This document shows positions 1 to 6,065 of a stretch of 11,126 nt of DNA, piece by piece; position 1 is the stretch's first letter; every line of letters begins with the position of its first letter. Under the pieces are notes generated by a model that was given only the letters and a program-made list of their open reading frames with translations, had not been told where the DNA came from and did no database searches. This stretch comes from Methanosarcinales archaeon. GTDB lineage: Archaea; Halobacteriota; Methanosarcinia; Methanosarcinales; Methanocomedenaceae. The DNA lies in the NCBI GenBank assembly GCA_030666885.1, contig DAOUWY010000035.1, forward strand, positions 1 through 11,126, read 5' to 3'. A program made the translations under genes and the position numbers.

Positions 1-699
1 GTTACCGTTGTGGCACCGGCCATGCAAAAAAGCGGCGTGGGTCGCAGCATTTCCATCTTTGAGCCATTGAGGATAAACAAAGCAGGTGTGGACGGGATGA
101 AAGCTTTCGCTGTTGGAGGGACACCAACCGATGCCGTGATACTCGGAATATTCTCAATATTAAAACAAATGCCAGACCTTGTAGTTTCAGGTTTCAATAT
201 CGGTGAGAACATCAGCACAGATACCGTGACCACATCAGGCACAATAGGCGCGGCACTGGAGGCTGCCAGTTACGGCATACCTGCCATCGCCGCCTCTATA
301 CAGGTATTGGATGAAGGTGATAAGTTCGATGACCTGCGCTCTTATGAATATGATTTTGAAGTTGGCAAAAAGATTGTGAACAATATCGCTAAAAATGTGC
401 TGCAAAAAGGTCTTCCACCTGGTGTGGACATGCTGAACATCAACATACCCAGGCATGCAACCCAGGACACTGACATCCAGGTCACACGGCTGGCCAGAAA
501 GATATTCAGGACATCAGTGCAACAACGCCACGATCCCAGGGGCAGGCCATACTACTGGATCGACGGAGACCTGATACATGATGCAGAGGAGGGGACGGAT
601 GTACATGCTGTTATGAAATGCCAACACATCTCAGTTACACCCATTTCACTTGATTCCACTGCCAGGGTTGATTTTAAAACAATCGAAGATTTATTATGA
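1..699 (+). CDS. surE: 5'/3'-nucleotidase SurE, 5' end missing
   Basis: SurE is a metal-dependent phosphatase that removes phosphate from nucleoside monophosphates and acts in the cytoplasm as a dimer or tetramer. The reading frame is open from base 1, giving 232 visible residues; the N-terminal start with the expected DD metal-binding pair lies outside the window. Visible hallmarks are V-A-P-A-x-Q-x-S-G-V-G-R-S at visible residues 4-16 (family metal-site Ser at 11) and S-G-F-N-I-G-E-N at 63-70 (metal-site Asn at 66), followed by the conserved T-S-G-T-x-G-A-A-x-E-A stretch. The C-terminal half contains N-x-N-x-P and a DGD segment typical of the family. A GTG at base 10 is internal to the fold and is not the start. 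The MFS gene begins 9 bp after the stop, so the two may be cotranscribed. Seen: motifs and frame. Known: family activity. The exact substrate is not visible. Confidence 0.95.
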   Translation, partial: VTVVAPAMQKSGVGRSISIFEPLRINKAGVDGMKAFAVGGTPTDAVILGIFSILKQMPDLVVSGFNIGENISTDTVTTSGTIGAALEAASYGIPAIAASIQVLDEGDKFDDLRSYEYDFEVGKKIVNNIAKNVLQKGLPPGVDMLNINIPRHATQDTDIQVTRLARKIFRTSVQQRHDPRGRPYYWIDGDLIHDAEEGTDVHAVMKCQHISVTPISLDSTARVDFKTIEDLL

Positions 700-708
700 G
701 AGTGAAAA

Positions 709-1887
709 ATGAAAACGAAACAGAAAAAAAATGAAAACGAAAAACCATATGCCCAGCTACTTGACCGCATGATGCTGTACGTGTCGGTCTTCATGATAAT
801 GGGACTATCGGATGCTGCCATCCCCATCCTTCCGGAACTATCAGACAGCACGATGCTGGCAAACGGGGCCGCCTCCAGCCTGATATTCTCATCATATTTC
901 ATAGGTGCATTGTTGACCATGATACCTTTTGGTGTACTGGCTGATGCCTATGGTAACAGGTTGTTCATTATCATCGGGATCTTGTTGACATTAATATCAG
1001 GTGCAGCTATTATAGCATCTGATAATGTATGGGTGATAGTCATAGCCAGGTTCGTCGAAGGTATGGGATGTGGAGCGTTCTTCCCTGCAGCTTTTGCAAT
1101 GTTATCAAATTTCAAACAATCCGGACAGTATATCGGCGAGTTCAATTCCCTGTTGAACCTGGGTCTGGCCGCAGGTATGGGTCTGGCCGGGTTACTGGTA
1201 TCCACAGGGGTAAAAAACGGCCTGATATTGTTCGAAGGACTGATGTTACCCACGCTCATGATATCCCTTATGGTATTGATCAATAACGGCTACGGTGAAA
1301 CGGTATCAAAGAAAAGTGAGGTTGCATCCGTGATGCTCAGGTCAAGGAAAATGCTCATCCATCGTGAGTATTCACAGATATGGCTGCTGTCATTTATCTT
1401 ATTCGGCAGTAGTGGCGTATTGATAGCCCTGTACCCTGACTTTAGTCTTGGTTCATTGGAGAAAGGTGCACTGGGTGTATATCTGGCCAGCATTTACATA
1501 GGTGCAATGGTCACATCCCTGATAGCAGGCAGGCTGCAGGTGAAAAGGGATATTCTTGTCAGGGCAGGTATGGTCATTACCGGTGTGGGTGCAATGGCAG
1601 CGGTGTTCCGCCCCATTGGCCTGACCCTGATGGGTGCTGGTTCCGGACTGGGCCTGGTGGGACTGGTCACTGGTGTAGCATACCTGAAGATCGAGAAAGG
1701 ACTGGCCATGGGGATTTTCAATACCTGTACCTATGCCGGGCTTGCAATGGTCCCACTCATTAGCGGGCTGGTGCTGTCAGCTATGGGACATACCGGGTCT
1801 ACCCAGGGTTATAGCGTAGTGTTCATTGTAAATGGCATCCTGCTGATGGTAATGGTATTCCTGCCAATGGGAGCACTAAAAAAGTAA
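709..1887 (+). CDS. Major facilitator superfamily transporter
   Basis: This is a 392-residue integral membrane protein of usual MFS length, with about 12 hydrophobic segments in two halves. After a charged N-terminal tail (residues 1-20) the first helix runs from about 21. The loop between helices 2 and 3 carries the MFS motif A signature (G75-V-L-A-D79-A-Y-G82-N-R84), and a Gly-rich helix follows at about 116-133. The substrate cannot be told from sequence; a drug or metabolite efflux role is only a default guess. The start ATG at 709 has a weak upstream AGTGA and lies 9 bp after the surE stop, suggesting coupled expression. The oddity is that the last 101 codons (1585-1887) and about 20 bp beyond the stop are repeated 1027 bp downstream with roughly 95% identity, so this locus has been rearranged at its 3' end. 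The first copy appears intact. Confidence 0.9.
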   Translation: MKTKQKKNENEKPYAQLLDRMMLYVSVFMIMGLSDAAIPILPELSDSTMLANGAASSLIFSSYFIGALLTMIPFGVLADAYGNRLFIIIGILLTLISGAAIIASDNVWVIVIARFVEGMGCGAFFPAAFAMLSNFKQSGQYIGEFNSLLNLGLAAGMGLAGLLVSTGVKNGLILFEGLMLPTLMISLMVLINNGYGETVSKKSEVASVMLRSRKMLIHREYSQIWLLSFILFGSSGVLIALYPDFSLGSLEKGALGVYLASIYIGAMVTSLIAGRLQVKRDILVRAGMVITGVGAMAAVFRPIGLTLMGAGSGLGLVGLVTGVAYLKIEKGLAMGIFNTCTYAGLAMVPLISGLVLSAMGHTGSTQGYSVVFIVNGILLMVMVFLPMGALKK

Positions 1888-1909
1888 AACGGGAAGGGGG
1901 TTAAAAATT
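1585..1909 (+). repeat. Direct repeat copy 1 (3' end of MFS gene)
   Basis: This first copy of a long direct repeat covers the last 101 codons of the intact transporter gene plus about 20 bp of 3' flank. It aligns to 2612-2936 at a constant offset of 1027 bp. I count about 14 mismatches over the 303 coding bases. They are not evenly spread: 1654-1788 (135 bp) is identical in both copies, with 8 differences in the 69 bp before it and 6 in the 99 bp after it. Confidence 0.93.
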
Positions 1910-2033
1910 AAAAGATTCAAATGGATATCAGATAAAATCTGTTAGCCCTGAGATTATAAGATTGTTCAAACTTGAGGATGACGAAATCTACGACCTGAAA
2001 AATATAAACGGTTTCCCTGCTATGTGGGAGTGA
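1905..2033 (+). pseudogene. Start-less 42-codon open frame, possible gene tail remnant
   Basis: Between the MFS stop and the convergent acylphosphatase-like gene there is a frame open from 1905 to a TGA at 2031-2033. Its protein-like composition reads ...YQIKSVSPEIIRLFKLEDD... and ends ...NGFPAMWE. It has no ATG or GTG start near its beginning; the only Met is four residues from the end. The mix of charged, aliphatic and aromatic residues looks more like a true C-terminal tail than random intergenic DNA, but I do not recognise the family. If real, it would be the severed 3' end of a gene brought in by the rearrangement that duplicated the MFS tail. It could also be chance. Confidence 0.3.
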
Positions 2034-2037
2034 TAAA

Positions 2038-2544
2038 TTATCTCTTCATTGCTTCGGCTAATCTTTCCGGTAATGTATCAAGTTTGTCACAAACCACATC
2101 AAATTTGCCACCTAGTGCATCAAATTTGTCCCCGAGTGTATCAAATTTGCCACCAAGTGTATCAAGCTTATCACCGATAATATCAAGCTTGGCAAGCTTA
2201 AGATTTATCTCACCAAGTATCATATTGCCTTTATCTAACCTTTCGCTGATCTCCCGCATTTCATCCATTGTAATTCTTCCAAATGGGGACGGTAATCTGA
2301 TATCCTCCATGATCTCCTTTGTTTCTATCACAGTATCCGGACGGATTATTTTAAGGTCGTTGATAAATTCGGTTAAAACAGGTTCAGGACCACTGGCCAT
2401 TACTTTAACAGATCCATCTACATCATTAAAAATGAATCCTGCCAATCCTCTGGCTCTGCCGTGGGCTTCAACAATCTCCCTGTATCCTACCATCTGGACA
2501 TGATTAAATATTGTTGCATAGATATTTTTCATTTCAGATGGCAT
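2038..2544 (-). CDS. Acylphosphatase-domain protein with C-terminal heptad coiled coil
   Basis: Of 168 residues, 6-70 match the acylphosphatase fold: the H-V-Q-M-V-G-Y-R loop (15-22) corresponds to the family's V-Q-G-V-x-F-R phosphate cradle, and G-L-A-G-F-I-F-N-D-x-D-G-S-V (33-46) to the second signature. The catalytic pair is kept as R22 and N40 with the family spacing of 18. The usual Gly after VQ is Met18. Acylphosphatases hydrolyse carboxyl-phosphate bonds and are usually about 90-100 residues, so the second half is an extension. From about 112 to 165 it is a run of heptads with Leu/Phe and Leu in the core (pattern G-x-K-x-D-x-L), a likely oligomerising coiled coil. The ATG at 2544 has only a weak AGAG upstream; Met5 is a possible alternative start. 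The gene is convergent with the MFS gene and sits between the two MFS repeat copies. Acyl-phosphate hydrolysis is inferred; a ligand-binding or sensing role is possible. Confidence 0.82.
   Translation of the reverse strand: MPSEMKNIYATIFNHVQMVGYREIVEAHGRARGLAGFIFNDVDGSVKVMASGPEPVLTEFINDLKIIRPDTVIETKEIMEDIRLPSPFGRITMDEMREISERLDKGNMILGEINLKLAKLDIIGDKLDTLGGKFDTLGDKFDALGGKFDVVCDKLDTLPERLAEAMKR
2078..2203 (-). repeat. Six 21-bp tandem units encoding coiled-coil heptads
   Basis: Six consecutive 21-bp units begin at 2078, 2099, 2120, 2141, 2162 and 2183, each starting TCAA on the + strand. The three units at 2099-2161 are closest to each other (TCAAATTTG then CCACC or CCCCG-like); the outer ones have drifted. 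Each unit encodes one heptad of the form (G/C)-D/G-K-F/L-D-x-L/V, so repeat number can change without breaking the reading frame. A seventh, weaker unit precedes 2078 in the PERLAEA part of the protein. Confidence 0.88.
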
Positions 2545-2611
2545 ATAATCTCTTTTTTGAACTTGTTAGTATTATAGTTTTTGGGTCTTTGCCGTTCCCG
2601 GGCTTTCGGTT

Positions 2612-2936
2612 GTGGGTGCACTGGCTGCGGTGTTACACCCCATTGGCCTGACCCTGATTGGTGTCGGTTCCGGACTGGGACTGGTGGGACTGGTCACTGG
2701 TGTAGCATACCTGAAGATCGAGAAAGGACTGGCCATGGGGATTTTCAATACCTGTACCTATGCCGGGCTTGCAATGGTCCCACTCATTAGCGGGCTGGTG
2801 CTGTCAGCTATGGGATATAACGGGTCTACCAAGGGTTATAGCGGGGTGTTCATTGTAAATGGCATCCTGATGATGGTAATGGTATTCCTGCCAATGGGAG
2901 CACTAAAAAAGTAAAGAAGGAAGGGAGTTAAAAATC
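2612..2936 (+). pseudogene. Headless second copy of the MFS transporter 3' end
   Basis: Bases 2612-2914 encode 100 residues nearly identical to residues 293-392 of the upstream MFS transporter, ending at the same stop, with homology continuing about 20 bp past it. Only the last membrane segments are present and the whole N-terminal part with motif A is absent. A GTG at 2612 opens the frame but has no Shine-Dalgarno sequence, and one extra T at 2611 relative to copy 1 puts upstream sequence out of frame. Upstream of about 2606 similarity disappears into the promoter side of the acylphosphatase-like gene. I read this as a truncated duplicate, not a functional gene. The alternative is the surviving tail of a second, tandem MFS paralogue. 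Confidence 0.85.
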
Positions 2937-3194
2937 AACTCCATCCAGTTCAGTAAAATTCATATCCTGCATACCCTCCATATCTGCCAGCAGGGCATCC
3001 AGTTCAGCCATATCTGACTCGATTGTCGATATCTCACTGTCCATGACATCTCCAGTCTGAGCAGGTGTGGAGGTTGCTGAACTCGTTGAGGATGCGGGCA
3101 AGCTTACCGGTATTTCTTCTGATGGACCTGTACATCCGGATACAGCCAGGCCTACAAACAAAATTGATAGTATGGCCAGGGTTCTTATCCTCAT
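2928..3194 (-). CDS. Small acidic lipoprotein
   Basis: This 88-residue protein has an Arg-containing N-terminus, a hydrophobic stretch (residues 5-19) and a lipobox V-S-G-C with the modified Cys at 21, so it is predicted to be lipid-anchored on the outside of the membrane. A Ser/Thr/Pro/Ala-rich linker (22-48) follows, then an acidic, Met-containing amphipathic C-terminus (about 50-88, many Asp/Glu, few basic residues). The family is not recognised. The ATG at 3194 lies 1 bp after the stop of the 468-residue secreted protein upstream, a tight arrangement that points to translational coupling and a shared function at the cell surface. Its stop codon lies inside the 3' flank of the second MFS repeat copy, only 13 bp from the end of that truncated frame. 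Confidence 0.8.
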   Translation of the reverse strand: MRIRTLAILSILFVGLAVSGCTGPSEEIPVSLPASSTSSATSTPAQTGDVMDSEISTIESDMAELDALLADMEGMQDMNFTELDGVDF

Positions 3195-3195
3195 G

Positions 3196-4602
3196 TTAGC
3201 TGCCCCCCATATTCATGGCAGAGTTCCTGTCAGGTGTTTGATTCTGTACCTGTATCTTATTCTGTGTCTGGCTCTGGTCAGTTGTTTTATTCTTGAGCTG
3301 GGTCTGGTTCATATTCCCTGCCTGATACTGGGTCTGTGACTCTGTTTGTACCTGTGGCGCCCAGTCATTGCTTAATATATGCCGACCATCCTTTTCTACG
3401 TCATATGTACCATATCCTCTTAGTAATACACTGCCGGTCCCCTTCGAAGTAAGCTCAATGTCATCACCAAGTATCACAACAGTAACACTGCTGCCTCTAA
3501 TTCCGGCAGTTCCATAAAACCCGCTGTACCTGACAGTGCCATTACCCATATCTTCCTTGGTCCCGTATCCTGTAACATCTACTTCAGCATTGTCATCATA
3601 GTCAGTGATCGTAAGTACCCCGCTGTGGGCACTGATCTCCACTTCCATATTACCTGACATTGTGGCCATACCATTTCCTGAAGCGGTCAATTTGCCTGTC
3701 CCGCTAAGGTCTGCAGAGCCGGACCTGTGCTGTTTGAGTTCGGCAAATATCTCACGTAATGCTGCAGTGACATCCTTAAGCTGTTGATGTGTCTCTTTCA
3801 TGAGGCTATTGGCTTCACCCAGGAACGTCCTTGCATCTTCAGCATCCTCTAAAATCCCGTAATCATCGAACCCGTTGTGTATACCAAAAAGCTCCTTTAC
3901 CTCATTGTGAGTGTCTTTTGCCCCATACAGTGCTTCATTATATTCATCCAGGAGTTGCTCCAGTTTCCCAGTGTCCACACCTGCATCTGCTAACCTTTCA
4001 ATCTCGGCTCCAATGCGGTCTGAAATGGATTCACCATGTTCCAGGAATGAATCCACCCTGTTATTTGCTGTACCAAAAATGAAATACCTGGATTCCAGGT
4101 CGACATGCTGCCATATATCCCTGATTTCCCTGATAACTGCCTGGAAGTCTTCACTGGTCTCGGCGGCTTCCACATCGTCTTTCAGGTCTTCAAGCTGCTT
4201 TATGTAATCCTCTATATTATCAGAGATTATAAATGGCGCTAAACCGCTGTCTTCAGTCCTTACTGCCCTGGCTTCCAGTACCTCCAGACGCAGGATGGTG
4301 TAGTCAATAGTATGGAATAAAAAATTCCTTGTGGAGTTTTTCATATCAAAGATAGTTGCGCTGGTCCTTGAATCTTCCAAATGTGCTCTGGCATCAAGGA
4401 ATTTCTCCCTGGAGTCCTGATAGGACTGCCGGGCGTCCAGGACCCGTTCCTGGGTCATTCGATCTTGTTCCTGAACAGTCTGGTATTGTTCATGGGGTGT
4501 AGCGGCATAAGCAAGTGCGGGAGCAAACAACCCCAGGAGTAACATTATAATCGTAGCCTTTGCAAACGCTGCGATCATTAGTGTGTTCTTTTTTTCATTC
4601 AT
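3196..4602 (-). CDS. Secreted protein: helical region, Gly/Ser beta module, Gln/Asn-rich tail
   Basis: This 468-residue protein has a signal peptide (residues 1-33, hydrophobic core 16-30, likely cleavage A-Y-A | A-T). Residues 36-293 are highly charged and helical, with coiled-coil character and no Cys. Residues 294-405 change to short Gly/Ser-rich strands (repeating S-G-x-G-x-L-T/ATM patterns, then G-Y-G-T-K, R-Y-S-G-F-Y-G-T-A, G-T-G-S-V-L-L-R-G-Y-G-T-Y), which suggests a beta-sheet or beta-solenoid module. The last 52 residues (417-468) contain 13 Gln plus many Asn/Thr, with N-x-T sequons at 432, 438 and 454, as in glycosylated archaeal surface proteins. I do not recognise a named family. 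It is followed 1 bp later by the lipoprotein gene, so a surface or S-layer-associated role is inferred. The ATG at 4602 is supported by AAAGGAAAG about 8 bases upstream and by the signal peptide. Five sequons are visible in total (also NST at 89 and NGT at 354). Confidence 0.83.
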   Translation of the reverse strand: MNEKKNTLMIAAFAKATIIMLLLGLFAPALAYAATPHEQYQTVQEQDRMTQERVLDARQSYQDSREKFLDARAHLEDSRTSATIFDMKNSTRNFLFHTIDYTILRLEVLEARAVRTEDSGLAPFIISDNIEDYIKQLEDLKDDVEAAETSEDFQAVIREIRDIWQHVDLESRYFIFGTANNRVDSFLEHGESISDRIGAEIERLADAGVDTGKLEQLLDEYNEALYGAKDTHNEVKELFGIHNGFDDYGILEDAEDARTFLGEANSLMKETHQQLKDVTAALREIFAELKQHRSGSADLSGTGKLTASGNGMATMSGNMEVEISAHSGVLTITDYDDNAEVDVTGYGTKEDMGNGTVRYSGFYGTAGIRGSSVTVVILGDDIELTSKGTGSVLLRGYGTYDVEKDGRHILSNDWAPQVQTESQTQYQAGNMNQTQLKNKTTDQSQTQNKIQVQNQTPDRNSAMNMGGS

Positions 4603-4716
4603 TATATTTTCTTTCCTTTGTGGTTATTAACTGAAGTTCGTTTACTTCATTGAACCTACCTCTGGCTGTGGTAAATATAAGGATACTTTCAAGTCATATA
4701 TCTTTAAAGCTTTATT

Positions 4717-4733
4717 ATGTCATTAAATGACAT
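4717..4733. promoter_or_regulatory. Perfect dyad, candidate operator
   Basis: The arms ATGTCAT (4717-4723) and ATGACAT (4727-4733) are perfect inverted repeats around TAA. The dyad directly abuts and overlaps the TATA-like box at 4731-4738 on the side where transcription of the leftward unit would start, the usual position for an archaeal repressor site. A related TTTAATGA at 4745-4752 pairs with TCATTAAA (4720-4727), so the half-site recurs. The binding protein is unknown. Confidence 0.45.
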
Positions 4734-4830
4734 ATAAACCTTTATTTAATGATTTTTAATACTTTAAATTGATATTTTCCCATATTACTGGATTATAATT
4801 AATATTTTGGATAATTAGTATCGACATTTA

Positions 4831-4888
4831 AGTTAAGGGGATGTTGGTGGGAAGTTCGGTAAATGTCTGAGGGGAGTTAAGGGGATGT
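4831..4888. repeat. 14-bp direct repeat pair
   Basis: AGTTAAGGGGATGT occurs at 4831-4844 and again at 4875-4888, 44 bp apart, just downstream of the gfcR stop. The pyrimidine-rich complement (ACATCCCCTTAACT) would appear twice in the 3' part of a gfcR transcript. No gene crosses it. The function is unknown; a simple local duplication is the modest explanation. Confidence 0.6.
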
Positions 4889-4899
4889 CAGATAACCGC

Positions 4900-5514
4900 C
4901 TATTCGATCTTATCTACCCTTGATACCCTTAGCAGTGAGCAAACAGGCACACCTTCTATGGAATCAAATCCTTTCTTATCGATCAGTACACCGATGGCAG
5001 TGGGGCTGGCCTTTTTACTTTTCAGGATTGAAATTACTTCTTTAATAGTACTGCCGGTAGTAACAACATCATCCACAATAATGCACTTCTTTCCGGAAAC
5101 CCTGGAGAAATTCTGGGACAGCATACCACCTGAACCACCGGATGATTGCTTGCTTGACTGGAAGACAGATAGCTCGGCTCCCAGTTCTTCAGCTACCAGG
5201 CTGGCTATAGGTACTCCGCTTAATGCCACGCCCACCACAACCTCAATGTCAGCACCTGGATTCTCAAGATTTTCAAATACCAGATCACACAGGGCACTGG
5301 ACATTAATCCCAGTCGCCTGGAACTACGGCCTATATTGCTCCAGTTTACATATATATCCTTAGGTGCCTTGGTGACATCCCCTTTTGGTGAATGTGCCAG
5401 CAGCCAGGTGGCAGTCTCCCTGGAAACATTAAGTTCATCTGCGATCTGTCCCTCTGCCAGTCCGTTCTGCTGAAGTTCTAAAGCTTTCTGGATCAAGTCT
5501 CTAATATTCTTCAT
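4900..5514 (-). CDS. gfcR: GfcR-type PRTase-like transcriptional regulator
   Basis: This 204-residue protein joins an N-terminal helix-turn-helix (residues about 19-40, A-E-G-Q-I-A-D-E-L-N-V-S-R-E-T-A) to a type I phosphoribosyltransferase domain. The PRPP-binding loop is C-I-I-V-D-D-V-V-T-T-G-S-T at 144-156, with both acidic residues and the TTGST turn intact, and a Gly-rich flexible stretch (125-130) lies where the catalytic hood would be. The layout matches the archaeal orotate-PRTase-like regulators named GfcR, described in haloarchaea as activators of glycolytic and gluconeogenic genes that sense a phosphorylated sugar metabolite. Whether this copy binds PRPP or catalyses anything is not visible. 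The ATG at 5514 has GAAGGT about 7 bases upstream. The gene lies 62 bp after nob1 on the same strand and is probably the last gene of that transcript. An enzymatic PyrE role is unlikely given the HTH. Confidence 0.9.
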   Translation of the reverse strand: MKNIRDLIQKALELQQNGLAEGQIADELNVSRETATWLLAHSPKGDVTKAPKDIYVNWSNIGRSSRRLGLMSSALCDLVFENLENPGADIEVVVGVALSGVPIASLVAEELGAELSVFQSSKQSSGGSGGMLSQNFSRVSGKKCIIVDDVVTTGSTIKEVISILKSKKASPTAIGVLIDKKGFDSIEGVPVCSLLRVSRVDKIE

Positions 5515-5576
5515 AACAATACCTTCATTTTATTCAGTCTGCAACAATATAAAATTAATCCCGGACTTTCAATGCT

Positions 5577-6065
5577 TCAATGCTTCACCCGCCGCCGCCT
5601 GACCCCTGAACCGCAGATGGGACATTCAATACCTGATTTGACAACATTGCCGCATCCTGTGCACTTTAATTCCCACAAAACCTTCTTCCTGATCCCTTGA
5701 GTGGCAGCGGTCTTGTATTCAATTCCAAGGTTGGCAGCCACATTCTGTATGGCATAATCATCAGTGACCAGGATCACTCCAGACCCACTTTTCATCTCCA
5801 GGGCCTTTGCAAGGATATCAAGGTCAGTCACTGACAAGACACTTGCATCTCCTGTTGAAATCGCCGCTGATCTCACCAATTCCCGGCAGGCTTTGTCCGG
5901 AAGCTCAACTCTTAGCCCTGCATCTTTTAGCAGGTCGAACCTCAGCCTTGATGTACTATCCATGATCTCGTCAACCACCGCCGGTACTGTAATAGTGGTC
6001 CCGTCCCTGAAATCCACTTGGGATATGAAACCAGAGGTGTCGATAACATACACTTTGTCCTTCAT
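5577..6065 (-). CDS. nob1: Ribosome-maturation endonuclease Nob1 (PIN domain + zinc ribbon)
   Basis: Nob1 cuts the 3' end of pre-16S rRNA during late small-subunit assembly in archaea. The 162-residue protein has usual archaeal length. The PIN domain (1-115) shows acidic metal-site candidates: D9 in V-I-D-T-S-G-F-I, E33 in V-V-D-E-I, D81/D83 in T-D-L-D-I-L-A, and D102/D103 in V-T-D-D-Y-A-I-Q-N. The zinc ribbon has C135-x-x-C138 and C148-x-x-C151 (C-T-G-C-G and C-P-I-C-G), and a basic R-R-R-R tail ends the protein. The start ATG overlaps the stop of the upstream membrane-protein gene by 4 bp (ATGA), indicating coupled translation. An 8-bp tandem duplication (TCAATGCT twice) covers the stop codon, so the last residues may be recent. 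Confidence 0.95.
   Translation of the reverse strand: MKDKVYVIDTSGFISQVDFRDGTTITVPAVVDEIMDSTSRLRFDLLKDAGLRVELPDKACRELVRSAAISTGDASVLSVTDLDILAKALEMKSGSGVILVTDDYAIQNVAANLGIEYKTAATQGIRKKVLWELKCTGCGNVVKSGIECPICGSGVRRRRVKH

Larger units (their letters stand above)
4603..4899 (-). promoter_or_regulatory. Upstream region of the secreted-protein/lipoprotein unit
   Basis: This 297-bp AT-rich stretch lies between the gfcR stop and the secreted-protein start, with no convincing gene. Reading leftward, TTTATATG (4731-4738) is a good archaeal TATA-like box that would place transcription start near 4705, leaving a leader of about 100 nt. A second candidate, CTTATATTTA near 4672-4681, would give a leader of about 50 nt. 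A perfect dyad overlaps the first box. The gfcR-proximal 70 bp holds a 14-bp direct repeat. Which TATA box is used cannot be decided from sequence. Confidence 0.45.

Noticed and set aside
2078..2203. 21-bp tandem units as a CRISPR-like array
   Set aside because: The units are contiguous with no unique spacers and lie in frame inside a coiled-coil gene; they are heptad repeats.
2024..2503. Ser/Leu-rich rightward frame of 159 codons opposite the acylphosphatase-like gene
   Set aside because: Its repetitive Ser/Pro/Leu composition is the complement of the heptad repeats; the opposite strand has recognisable catalytic motifs.
3067..3339. Rightward frame over the secreted-protein/lipoprotein junction
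   Set aside because: It overlaps two coupled leftward genes with a signal peptide and a lipobox; composition is that of an antisense shadow.
4831..4888. 14-bp direct repeats as attachment sites of an integrated element
   Set aside because: Only 44 bp lie between them, with no integrase or gene, so there is no element to excise.
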